Shown: in pieces, positions 10,074-20,764 of the stretch | How the letters are laid out: every line of letters starts with the position of its first letter | Numbering within the stretch: position 1 is the stretch's first letter | Assembly (NCBI GenBank): GCA_030704615.1 | Contig: CM060731.1 | Location: 89,012,756 to 89,076,755 of the forward strand | Direction: 5' to 3' | DNA length: 64,000 nt | Origin: Takakia lepidozioides | Taxonomy: Eukaryota; Streptophyta; Takakiopsida; Takakiales; Takakiaceae | Position numbers and translations under genes: made by a program | Notes under the pieces: generated by a model | What the model was told of the DNA's origin: nothing | The model's database searches: none | Seen by the model: the letters and a program-made list of their open reading frames with translations, nothing else

Positions 10074-13000
10074 ATGGCTTCCTCTGAAGCGGAGTTCTTC
10101 TCTGACGACAAACCAGTGCCGTTCTCCCATGAAGTCCTTGACAATGGATTTGCAATTGTTCTGGAACATGTCTTGGCTACCCATTTTCAGCTTCAGAATG
10201 GCTCCATCTTTTTGGAGAAAGTGGTGTACGATTTGAAAGGGAAGTTGTTGAAATACTCTTTCCAAAACCGTGATGAGACGGCTTATGTCAGCCAGTGGAG
10301 AGTGCGCCCTGGTCGATACAGAGTACTTGGAGAGCCTCGGCGAAAGTCCCTTGGGTAATATGTGACGCCCGGGACTGTTGCTTCGGTCGTTGAAGACAAA
10401 AGGGAGGTGGTGGTGAAAAAAGAACAGACGTCCTCCACTCCAATCGTTGAGCTTTCGGATTCGTCCGATGATGACATAAGTGAAATTCCAAATCCAGTCC
10501 TTCCTACTGTGGTTGGAGAAGCTGATGAAGAAGAGATTTGTAGTGTCATTCCAAAATTACGGGCGATGGGAGGAATGGCTAGATTCAAAAGTGAGTTGCG
10601 AGGAATTGATTGGGAATCTTTGAAGCAGGTGCCTGTGAAGTTCTTGCCAGAGACTTTTGATGGCGATATCCTATTCGAGCTGCCTCCTCCTCCGCGAGTT
10701 GGAGGTGTAACAATCATGATGCATGGAATGGACAAGAAACACGACGGGCACCCGTGGTGCAGAACAAAAACATCCAATATTCAGAATGATGACAAGCTTG
10801 TTTTCAGGAGAACAGTTTGCAATGGACACCTTAGATGTGATAATTTGAATTGCAGACACTTTCTTCAGTCTGGGGTTCATAATCAAAGCGAATGGGAGGG
10901 TCTGGCGGAAAATCCATTTCAGCCTGGGACTGCCCCACCACCGGCAAACACTTTCGTCTGCAAATTCTGCAAACTTGTGCCATCCTGCTTGGCGCTCTAC
11001 GGAGCAAGAATGTACTATGTTGTCCACCGTTTGAAAACAATGACAGAGCTTGTGTGCATTTCGGATTCCATAACCATCCTGTCTCGAAGGGGGATTACAG
11101 GGAGAGTGTTGAGACAGTATCGAGGTTGTTTATCTGGAGTTCGGGAGAAACCCATCCGCAACAACATCTGCAGTTGCTCTTGGCGCAAGCAAGTCCTTCT
11201 TGGAAAGCCATATTTTGAGTGAAGGGGATTCTGTGGGGACTAAACTTGACGGTGCAGCATTGGACCTGGTCATGGATCATTTCTCCACTTTGAGTTCACC
11301 TAACATTCGACATCAGATCAATGCATTAAGAATGGGCTCTGGTATCAGAGGCTACATAGACAACATTTCGGAGTTGAAACGAGTGAGCAAGTACGATTAC
11401 ATCCAGGACAATGCCCAGGTCAAGGTGCCATCAAAGTTTTTCTTTTCAAAATGTCGACTGTTGGGGAGGGCAGTGGGGTTAGCCTCGTGAAGCGGATGCA
11501 GAAGACTGGGGACTTGCAGAACTGTTTTCTTATGTTTGATCATGTGAAACGAGTGAATGATTGGACGACAATGGCTTGTCATGTCTACGATCCAGTGTAC
11601 CAACGAGTTATGACAATTGCAGTTTGTGACATGCAATCCGAGGATACGAAATCCCAGAAGCTCATGTGGAATTCCCTGATACGTGTCATGGGCTGCCATG
11701 GGCTGCCATCTCCAAATTTCGTAGGTTTCATGGCGGATAGTGCTCAAGCAAATTTCAATGTTGTGCGTATTGTCTTTGGATCGGGCAACCCAAAAGTGCC
11801 AATGCAAGGAAGAGAGCGTACATGTCTATTCCATTGGACACAATCTCTGGAAAAACATACAAAGTCGGACATCAAACCAGAGATGCAGACTCGGCACCGT
11901 AAATTGTGCAAAGAGTACAAAGATGCTAGAACAATGAAGGAGGCGGACACTTTGTTCCAGACAATTCGTGCCTGGTGGTTCTCTTCTGGAGCTGTATCAC
12001 TTGAGAGTATGAGAGCATTGGAAGATTGGCTGGCATTTTGGCACTTCCGGTATAGACAGTGGGGAGCAGCCATGCCAGTGGTACGAGGCTTATATTTCTT
12101 GCTTTATTCATACATTTACTTTCCATTTTATTGTGTCATCGCTTTCTTTATGTTGTTTTCTATTCACTGTTTTGAAGTGTGGTTCTCCACTTTGCAGAAC
12201 ATGTCCATTGAGGAAATGGCGGACATGCCATCTTGCAATTTGGCAAAAACTGTGCACAACGCATGGTTGCAGCAGTCTGGGAAACGAGGTCGGGATTTGT
12301 ATGTGGCAACAACAGATGATTTGATACGTGCCTTGCAACAACAAACCCGATACCGTGATTTCTTGCGAGGTGGGGTTGGTGGCAAGGGTCCGGACAAATG
12401 GGAGTTGATGTTGCGTGCTGCAAACAGATCTAGGGATCCAATCAAGATAACACGGGCGGTGAGCATGTATGCCCAGGGAACGCCATTTGTTTTTAGAGTT
12501 CCACATCTTGAAGGGGATGAGAGATTCGGCTCCTGTAAGAGGAAATTGAACACTCCACCTGGTTCGGATTCCGATTCGCACAGGGCAGACCGTGATAACT
12601 TCTCGAAGCCTCGTGTTCCCCTGCATGACAGCTCCATGTCCGGAACCTCCATTGTGGAGGAACCTCCAACACGACGGCAAGCTCCAGCATCAAACAGTGC
12701 CACTGAAATGGTGCAGGAGAGAAACAACCACCTTGATGTGCTTGAGTCCGCAGGCCCCAACCACGTTTGGCACATAGAACGCACAAGTGTAGGGTCTCGT
12801 GTGAAATGTACAGCGATCAGGGTAACTAATTTCGAGAAGTGCACTTCATCTATATCCAGAGGTGGTGCCCGAACTCCTGCTCCGACTTTCACGGGTTTGA
12901 TGCGTCCATACGGTCAACCAGAAGCCAAGAACCACAAGTTCTGGTTCTGCGCAGATGATTGTGCCAGATGTGTGCATGGAACTGTGCGTCCTTTCGTAGT

Positions 13001-13582
13001 GATGAAGCCATCTCCTCCAACCGTTTGGCCCGTGAAGGTGGGAACACATCTCAGATTTCAGGAGATTGAAATGTTGGAGGAGGCAGGCTTTCCCTTGCGA
13101 GACAACCCCAACTCCATGCATGTGCTACTACTTCTGCGTCCTCCCGAGTCCCCCCGGCAAATCCTGACTTGTGGCCAACCAAACGAGATGGAAAGCTCGT
13201 TCGGCGTTTCCCTCCAACCGCTGAACACTTTGGCAAAGTGGAGTCCGCAAGAATGCTCCAAGCTCGTGTTGGAAGCACCACGGAAGTACCCGATCCAGGA
13301 TATGGTCGGGTATTCACAATCATCACTTCCACATCTGCTGTTCATGACAGGACCTACGACATCACGGTTTCCAAATTCCCCAATTGCACATGTCCTGATT
13401 TTGTGAATATGCTATCAACCAGTTTGGGCAAGAGAGGTAAATTCATACCCTGCAAACATTTGTATTTCATATTTTTGAAGAGGATGGTTTGCGATCCCAA
13501 ACGTGACAACTTCATTCACCAGGCCACTATGAGTTTCAACGAGGTCGATACTCTATTGCAGCGGGATACAACACATGGGTAG
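10074..13582 (+). pseudogene. Mutator-like DDE transposase gene with WRKY/GCM1-type and SWIM zinc fingers
   Basis: The start at 10074 (MASSEAEFF) opens a frame that runs through a TAA at 10356-10358. A KKEQTSSTPIVELSDSSDDD acidic segment follows. A C-C-H-H finger near 10830-11090 ends in HFGFHNHP, as in WRKY/GCM1-type fingers of Mutator-like transposases. The core has VYDPVYQRVMTIAVCD, GFMADSAQANFNVV and CLFHWTQSLEKH, consistent with the DDE fold of this superfamily. The C-terminus has a SWIM finger, CTCPDF...CKHLYF (CxCxnCxH), at about 13384-13470. Frameshifts occur near 11050-11200, 11440 and 13165. A 117-bp GT-AG intron, 12081-12197, is likely. I saw no separate terminal repeats around it, so it may be native CACTA cargo or an old nested Mutator-like element. 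Confidence 0.72.
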
Positions 13583-14028
13583 CATCAACTATGCAATGTG
13601 GTATGTGGACGACCATGATTTGAAATGTGTAATTCACATCAATTCGTCAGCGGTGCAATGATATGGCCTCCAATTATACGGAGTGAGCTCTGAGTGGCAA
13701 CTTTTAAAAGCACATTTGTCATTGCACCGTTCGAAGTCTACATGTCTTGCTGTTGCTATGCACTACAATCATCTTTTGAAGATGATCCTAACTCTCATTG
13801 TTATTTGAGGAGGGATGAAGGTCTTCCCGTGGCAGCCTCTATGGCGCACACTTTGTGAGGATATTTTCTCGTCCTCGTAATTGTAAAAGTGAAACAAGCA
13901 TTTGTAATTGCACAATGTTGGATGCTACAATTGTAGGCCTCATGGTAGTCTTGATTCTATTTAGGCAAGATTCCCTGCATTAATTCCACGGTCATAGGAC
14001 CATCCTCGGTTATAGGCGGCGCATGTTA

Positions 14029-14169
14029 ATGCTGACGTGGCAGATGACGGACAGTGCCACGTCATCATTTTGCCGCCACATCAGCATGCTGACATGACGC
14101 TCACGCCACGTCAGCTGGCGCGAGCGTACGCTCATGCCACGTCACTCCTGCGTGAGTGTACGCTCGCGC
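14029..14169. repeat. Pair of hairpin-forming inverted repeats in the CACTA element
   Basis: Left arm 14118-14134 (GCGCGAGCGTACGCTCA) pairs with 14153-14169 with one mismatch around an 18-base loop. Just before it, 14029-14087 forms a looser hairpin built from GCTGACGTGGC and its complement. GCCACGTCA-type motifs with an ACGT core occur five times. No gene overlaps. Confidence 0.7.
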
Positions 14170-14644
14170 GCTCACACGCAACACTCACGCCATTGCGTCG
14201 TTGAGCTCCTTATGCAAGAAACACGAGAGACTGTGTGTGTGAGTAGAGAAAAAGAGATAGACCTGTCGCGACGTTGTCCATGTCCCGGGTTGCATCGGAC
14301 GGTCCACGTCCATCCAGTGGCGGAGATGGGATGTGGACACGTCGTTTTTTTTCAAAATAAAAACTAGGGTATAAAGTAACCACTACCTTAGTGTCCATAA
14401 CAACTGCTCATTGCTGACATGGCAGTCAGTGAGGGGCTATTGTAATCTAGGGACGTCGTTTATGTAACACCAGCGAGTTTGGCCGATGGCAACGCAAGGG
14501 AGGCTACATTGGGCCACAAACGAGGGGGAGCGCAATGCAAGTGTTACTTGAGCAAATGAGGAGCTGAGAATGTGAGCCAAACAATGAAGAAGGAGGGGAG
14601 CACTGCATGTAGAGTAGTGGAGCGTGGAGACTGCATTGACTTAC

Positions 14645-14852
14645 CCAGGACTGCCTTTCTGTTGCCATTGTAACAACCAGGCTTTGTTCTCGGCTATTCT
14701 TTGGGCACGGAAGGCTTCGTATGCAAGCATCCCATCCTCTTCTCCTGGGGTAAGTGACTCCTCTTCTCCCCCACCATTAGCTTCAGCAACGGCTCTTGCC
14801 AAATCGCCTCCAGTGTAATCGTCATTCTTGTGTTTTAAGCTGCATTCAATAT
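14645..14852 (-). pseudogene. Isolated exon of an unrecognised gene inside the CACTA element
   Basis: The minus strand is open between an acceptor (TATGACAG) and a consensus donor (TCCTGG then GTAAGTC). It encodes an acidic then helical segment that includes GGDLARAVAEANGGGEEE and AYEAFRAQRIAENKAWLLQ. I recognise no family and see no neighbouring exons. It could be a captured host exon, as CACTA elements sometimes carry, or part of an eroded cargo gene. Confidence 0.45.
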
Positions 14853-15345
14853 CTGTCATAGAAGGACTCTCGGTCTTTTGCAAAAATGGGAAGAGAGAGT
14901 ATAGTACTACACCCTACAATGTCAACATTCACTACTGATTGATGGCTAAGGCTGTAGATACAAGCACATGACAACAAATGGGCTGACGCTTGATGCCAAG
15001 AATGGGCTGGGCTGCTACTCACCACCTTAAAGATATCCAATCTTAAAGCAATATACCTTGTAGCTAGAAGTAGGGTCTGCTAGCTCATTAAATGAGTGGT
15101 TAAATCCTAGGAAGATGGTTTGTAGATGACAACAGTCATGTTTTTCTATTTTCTGCACTGTCACAGTCATACTCACTCTTAGTGTAGTTGTAAAGTAGAA
15201 TGATGACCTCTGAAACAACCACTCACAAAGTGGTTTTTTACAAGTCTGTGAGTAGTGACAGTATCATGCTGTAAGTCCTTCTTAGGGACTTGGTCTATTA
15301 ATCCTAATTCTCCCCCTCATACCAGGCAAAAAATTCCTTAGCATC

Positions 15346-18300
15346 ATGGAGCCAGATAGAACGGCTGCTCACCTGCTCCGGTGTCGAGAGCGTGACGATG
15401 CTCTTTGGCAATGTGAAGAGGCCCGGTGTCAAGAGTATGGTATCAACAAGTGCACATGCCCTTGCAGGAAGTGTAAGGGTGGAGGACGACCTGTCGCGTT
15501 AGACAGAGTGAGAAAACATCTAATCAACAACGGCAGATCCCCTGTGTTCAGATCCTGGAGAGGAGCAAGGAGGCATGCTTCTGACGATGAATGGGAAGAG
15601 GAGGCCATGGAGGTCGGTCAGGACGTAGCTTCAGCAAATGGAGGGATTAATCGGGATCGTGTTGTCGGAATCGTAGGACAGCCTCACCGGACACATGGAC
15701 AACTGGACTTGAATGTTGAGGTGCAGCGCATGATCCAAGAGACCTTTCAGATCAGAGACACACCTGAAATTGCAAATGAGCCAGAAGTGGAGTTAGATGA
15801 TATGGATGTTCAATGTGACACGAACACCCCAGAAGAAGCCCATGACCCGGTTGCGGGGGGACTCTCGCACTGATGATCCCATCTCATTGGAAGAGGCATG
15901 TCTACCTTTATATAAAGGCTGTAAATCCTCTAAGCTTGCAGCCACCATGCTTATAATGAATCTATGCGCAACACATGGGGTTACAAATGGCTTTGCAGAG
16001 GAAATGTTCTCTTTGCTGCAGAAAACCTTGTTGCCACAACCAAACGTCCTACCCACATCTTTCTACTATGCAAAGACCATGGTGAGCAAGCTTGGGCTTG
16101 CTTACGAGGAGATCGATGCTTGCCCAAAGGGGTGTGTGTTGTTTAGGGGGGACTTGAAAACTTCAGAGAGTTGCCCCAAGTGTCAAAGCGCACGATTAAA
16201 AAATGTGGGGAGATCCAAGGTACCTGTTAAGGTGCTTCGACATTTTTCATTGATACCACGCCTTTTGTGTATGTATAGATGCTCTTCTATTGCACAATTA
16301 ATGACCTGGCACAGTCGGAATGCAAGCAACGATGGCCTTGTGCGCCATGCAGCTGATTCAAAGGCTTGGAAACACATTGATGCTACCTGGCCCGACTTTG
16401 CAGCAAAGCCTCGCAATGTAAGGCTTGGTTTTTCCTTCGATGGAATGTACCCGTTTGGTGATAAGAACAATTGCTGGTCAACATGGCCCATGTTGACGCT
16501 GGTATACAACCTACCTCCGTGGCTCACTACAAAGAAGTTCTTTGTCATGCTTACTCTCTTGATTCCAGGAAAGCAGTCAGTTACAAGTGAGCACATAGAT
16601 GTGTACTTAGCACCACTGATGGAGGAGTTACCTGTTTTGTGGAGGGGGGTTCGGGCATATGACATATGCAAACCTGTTGGCTACACGCCATACTACTGTG
16701 GAGCATCCACAATTTTCCTGCTTATGGCCTACTTGCAGGATGTGACACAAAAGGCTACAAAGGGTGTCGAGTTTGCGGTCCTCATGTAGATGCAAGACAC
16801 TCTAAAGTTTTGGGCAAAACTGTCTATCAAGGTCACCGCAGGCTCCTCCCTCAGGCCCATCCATACCGCATGAACCGCATACACTTCAATGGACAGGTGG
16901 AGATGCGTGTGAAGCCACATCCATTCACATTGGTTGAACAAGAGGCCGCTGGTGTTGAGGCTGAAGGTTATGACCTTGACCCCCGTGCTTTTCCTGATGC
17001 TAAAGTTCATCCAGCCAAGGTTCATGGTATCAAAAGGCGCAGCTGCCTATGGGATTTACCATACTGGAAGGTACCCCCTGCACTTGTACTTGTTTGAGTT
17101 CAATGTTCTTTGTAAATGGAAAAGGTAGTGCCCCTGTAGTGGTTACTTCTTACTTTCCGAGTGGTAAAGTAGCAGTACTGCATGTAATTTGGACTTCACA
17201 TTAATAACTCGTGGAGTGGTCAGAGGTAGTATCCATGATGTTGTGGAAGTTGTTGACATCACTTGAGAGACTAATAATGCACTAAATGAGTTGTTTGAAC
17301 CACTGAGGAGGGACTGTCATGCATCACAGCCACGTTAGACATGAAGTATATAGTGTTCATAAAGGAATCTGATTTGTATATGACTGCAATCTCTATGTTC
17401 ATGAAATGGTGTCATGTATTGCAGGATCTGTTGCAACGCTACTTACTGGATCCCATGCATTGCGAAAAGAATTTTTGTGAAAACTTGTGGAAGACAATTT
17501 TCGGACAGAAGGACACGGTGAAGGTGAGGAACGACATGGAGGTAATTGGCATCAGACGTCACTTGTGCTTCGGCCTAATCCACATAACCCTTCATGTATC
17601 ATGAAACCAGCAGCACCGTATGTTCTCACTCCCGCTGAAATCACGATATTTCTTGATACTTTGGGGGCTATCAAAACTCCTTCGGGATTTGCAGGTGCAT
17701 TTCAGAAACACATACACCCGTCTAGGAAACATTTGACAAGTATGAAGTCCCATGATTATCACGTTTTAATGCAGCAGATTTTACCTGTGTGTATTCGCCA
17801 TTGCATGGCTCCAGGCCCACGTGAGGTCATTATGCGTGTGAGTCGCATTTTCCGCCGGATTTGTGCCAAAGTATGGGACCCTAATGAAATAGATTCATTG
17901 CGTGAGGATGTTGCTATAACCTTGTGTCTGTTAGAGAAAGAGTTCCCCCCTTCTTTCTTTGATGTCAAGACCCATTTGCTAGTTCATCTCGTAGATGAAC
18001 TAGACACATGTGGTCCGGTGTCTTCACGGTGGATATATCCCATGGAGCATTACATGAAAGATCTGAAGGGATACGTTAGGAATTACGCAAAGCCAGAAGG
18101 GAGTATGGCTGCAGGGTATGTTCTTGATGAGGCCATGGGGTTCATGAGTGAGTATATGCAATCATTTGATGCAACTCAATGGCGGATTTGGGATGCAAAT
18201 GCGGAGGAAGGGCCTGAGAACGAGGTCTTGGAAGGTGTCGGCAAAAAGCGGGACATGAGTGAGATGCAGCACATTTGTATGTGCTGAACAATACCAATGT

Positions 18301-19523
18301 GATGGTTCATTGGGTGCAGTGAGTTCTTCTTTTCATTGCACCTTATTCATATCAAGTTCAATTGCAATTATGACTGACACCAGTGTAATAAAAGCACCCA
18401 CAAAATCACAAATGTCAGTGGTTCATTGTGATTATAACCACTTCTGTAGTAACTGAATGTCTCAGTGAGTGACTGTTTGGAAGAGCATGTTCATTTACAA
18501 GTCATTTTGCTCACTCATCCAGTGGTTTTCAAAGTATCATTCATGCTAGGTATTTTTTGCAAAGTAATGCAACACTTCATTGCTAACATGTGTCATTCTT
18601 GTTGCCATTTTGTGACAAAAAAAGTATGCAACAGAGAAGGCACAGTTCACTGCAGATAGAGAGGCATGCGCTCGTGAGTGGCGTGCCAATCGTCGACGTC
18701 ACCGCAACCTTCCGGTGCCATACCCTCCCATTTGTTGGAGTTTCCACCCCTACCGGTATGGATACGCCGTGCAGTCCAGGCCCATGTCTCTGAGCATAGT
18801 GTTGACGATATGGATGTAATTCATTTGTCTACTCCCCCCTCATTGAGATCAGCTTCATTTCATGGCATGAAGGCATATGGAAATCATTATCGAGTGGATG
18901 ACACGGAGAGTCGTCTTCTTGTCTCTTTTGATTCTGGAGTTGCATCCGTCTTCCAGCAACAGAGCAGAAATAGTGTGCGTGATAGAAATCCAGTGATGTC
19001 ACCATTAGAGTACGTGGGGGTCATCAAAGAGATCTTGACATTGGATTATGGATGAGTGCACCCCATTGTATTTCGTTGTGCTTGGGTGAGGGCCAACCTC
19101 ATTGGACAAAATGCTACAATGAAGCGGGATTCGTATGGTTTTTTACTTGCGAATTTTGGGAGGATGTTACCCACCAATGATCAGCCGTTCATCCTTCCAT
19201 CTCAAGTTGAACAGGTGTTCTTTTCGGATGAGTCCCCAAGTTCGGAGTGGAAGGTAGTCCTTCGGAAGGATCCAAGAGCAAAAAGGATTGTGGCGGACAT
19301 AGATCAATGTGACATTGGAGAAAATACAGATTTCGATGGCCTTCAGGCACCGTCTACCTTATCAGATCAGCCAATACCTAGGTCATTACATGGTGCCACG
19401 GCTCTAAATAAAGAAGACTTGGCTATGTTGGCTACCATTCAAGCGGCATTTGTGCAACCAACCGCTATTCCAGTTGAGCAGAGTGATTCAGAGGGTGACG
19501 AATATGTTTCAGATTCAGAATAA
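15346..19523 (+). pseudogene. CACTA transposase (Tnp2 type) with frameshifts and a stop
   Basis: This is the enzyme that mobilises CACTA elements. The N-terminal part has a Cys-rich segment (CTCPCRKCKGG) followed by RKHL, as in the Tnp2 N-terminal domain. The core (16390-17070) has GFSFDGMYPFGDKN, STWPMLTLVYNLPPWL and DVYLAPLMEEL. After a 354-bp GT-AG intron (17071-17424) it continues with LLQRYLLDPMHCEKN, then LVHLVDELDTCGPVSSRW and LKGYVRNYAKPEGSM (DUF4218-like), then VFRCAWVRA (DUF4216-like). An intron of about 360 bp probably ends at 18653. Frame changes occur near 15870, 16665, 17565, 18265 and 18735, and a TGA lies at 19053-19055 before VHPIVFRCAW. The gene is dead in this copy. Confidence 0.92.
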
Positions 19524-19559
19524 AGTTTATTGTTGGAACCATTTGTTCAATAGCATCAT

Positions 19560-20180
19560 CCCACAATGGTCTGGCCACTTGTCTGTTTTTCAAAGTCTGT
19601 CACAGCTGCACAAACCACTTCAAATTTTTCATGTATCACCCAAAAAGTGGTACCAATCACTGTTGTGTAGGCAACCACTCATTAGCAACCACTAGAATAG
19701 TGGTTCCAATTACTGCAGTATCTTTTACCACCCACTCTCCACCACTGTCAAAGTGGTACAAATCAATGAGGTGTCTTTAACCACTCAAGATCAACGTGCA
19801 CACTGTCCCCGTCCACATGGAATATTATATTTATTAATTAAAATAGATTTCCAAATCATAAATCACAAATAAAATATGTATTATTACACGTGGAGTAGCA
19901 AGTGGTTTCAACCACTTCCCATTACTGAGGTATCTATAACCACTCACAATGTACCACTGCACTCGTCCACGTGGAATATTATATTAATTAATTAAAATGT
20001 ATTATCAAATAAATAATAATAAATAAAAACAAATTGTTACACGTGGACTACTGAGTGGTTGAAACCACTTCCAAGTGTGTGATGCCACTGTGGCATTTCA
20101 TTGGGATTAACCACTGGCAAGTGGTTACTAGTGGTTTATAGAGTGGAAAAAAACAGTAGTGGTTAAAGAGCCAGTGGTTA
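19560..20180. repeat. Right subterminal repeats of the CACTA element
   Basis: AGTGGTT and AACCACT recur in both orientations, including the near-palindromes AAGTGGTTTCAACCACTT near 19900 and GAGTGGTTGAAACCACTTC near 20053. Two tandem copies of a unit of roughly 150 bases carrying TCCACRTGGAATATTATATT, an AT-rich core and ACACGTGGA span about 19800-20095. This mirrors the left end and supports the element boundaries. Confidence 0.8.
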
Positions 20181-20201
20181 TTCCGCGTTTTTCGTCTAGT
20201 G

Positions 20202-20764
20202 AACTCAGGGTACTGCTGCACCAACTGAGCAACATGGCGTAGGGAGACGCGTCGTGTAGTCTCGTCCCTCTCCACATAAAGGTAACGCCAAACTCGTACA
20301 CCTGCCTGTAGCACAGCAGCCAATCCGGTGCTGATCTCGCCAAACAAGTCCAAAAGACAAATGCTTTCATCCAGACACTGCCACACGATCGGTGTGGTGT
20401 CCAATGGTGACAACTGAGGTGGTCCTGGTGCAATCCCCGCACTGTCCTCCTCTCCAAACGGTACAAAAGCCTCTACCCAGGCTTGTTGCACACGACAATC
20501 AGCAACGCGCTGCAAATCCTTGCTCGAGCCCCACAATGGAGTGTGAACAACCATGGCAGGCAACTCCGCCATACCATACATATCATCCTGCTCTCCCGGA
20601 GGTGACACATCCTCTGAATGAGCGTTGCCCTCTACTATGTCTATCTCAAAAACCTCCGTGCCCAAATTCACCAACAAATTTTTTGCTGGAGGACATACCT
20701 TATGAAGGTCATTGCTCCATATCTTTGTCATGGAGGGACCTTCTGCCCGGCCAGAAACAAACCA
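20202..20764 (-). pseudogene. Cytosine-5 DNA methyltransferase of the retrotransposon, N-terminal half
   Basis: On the minus strand a linker with TPLWGSSKDLQRVADC and QAWVEAFVPFGEED leads into the S-adenosylmethionine-binding motif I, CLLDLFGEISTGLAAVLQAG, and LYVERDETTRRVS. The ORF ends at the CACTA target site, and its continuation starts at 4946 with the frame kept. The open frame extends to 20908, but upstream of about 20762 the sequence loses retroelement character (minus-strand TACTAAC followed by an AG near there), which marks the edge of another block. That upstream part should not be read as methyltransferase. Confidence 0.82.

Larger units (their letters stand above)
4950..20201 (+). 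mobile_element. CACTA (En/Spm) DNA transposon inserted in the retrotransposon methyltransferase
   Basis: Terminal inverted repeats of 29 bp with one mismatch lie at 4950-4978 and 20173-20201. They begin CACTAGAGGAAAAACGCGG on the left and, in complement, CACTAGACGAAAAACGCGG on the right. The trinucleotide AAC flanks both ends (4947-4949 and 20202-20204), the 3-bp target duplication typical of CACTA elements. Removing the element and one AAC rejoins the interrupted ORF in frame. At 15,252 bp it is long for the superfamily. It carries a Tnp2-type transposase, a Mutator-like gene, a minus-strand five-exon gene and subterminal repeats. Confidence 0.95.

Noticed and set aside
12081-12197. Hydrophobic segment (YFPFYCVIAFFMLF) read as a membrane helix in the Mutator-like protein
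   Set aside because: It is bounded by a GT donor and a TTTGCAG acceptor and is 117 bases long, so it is better read as an in-frame intron.
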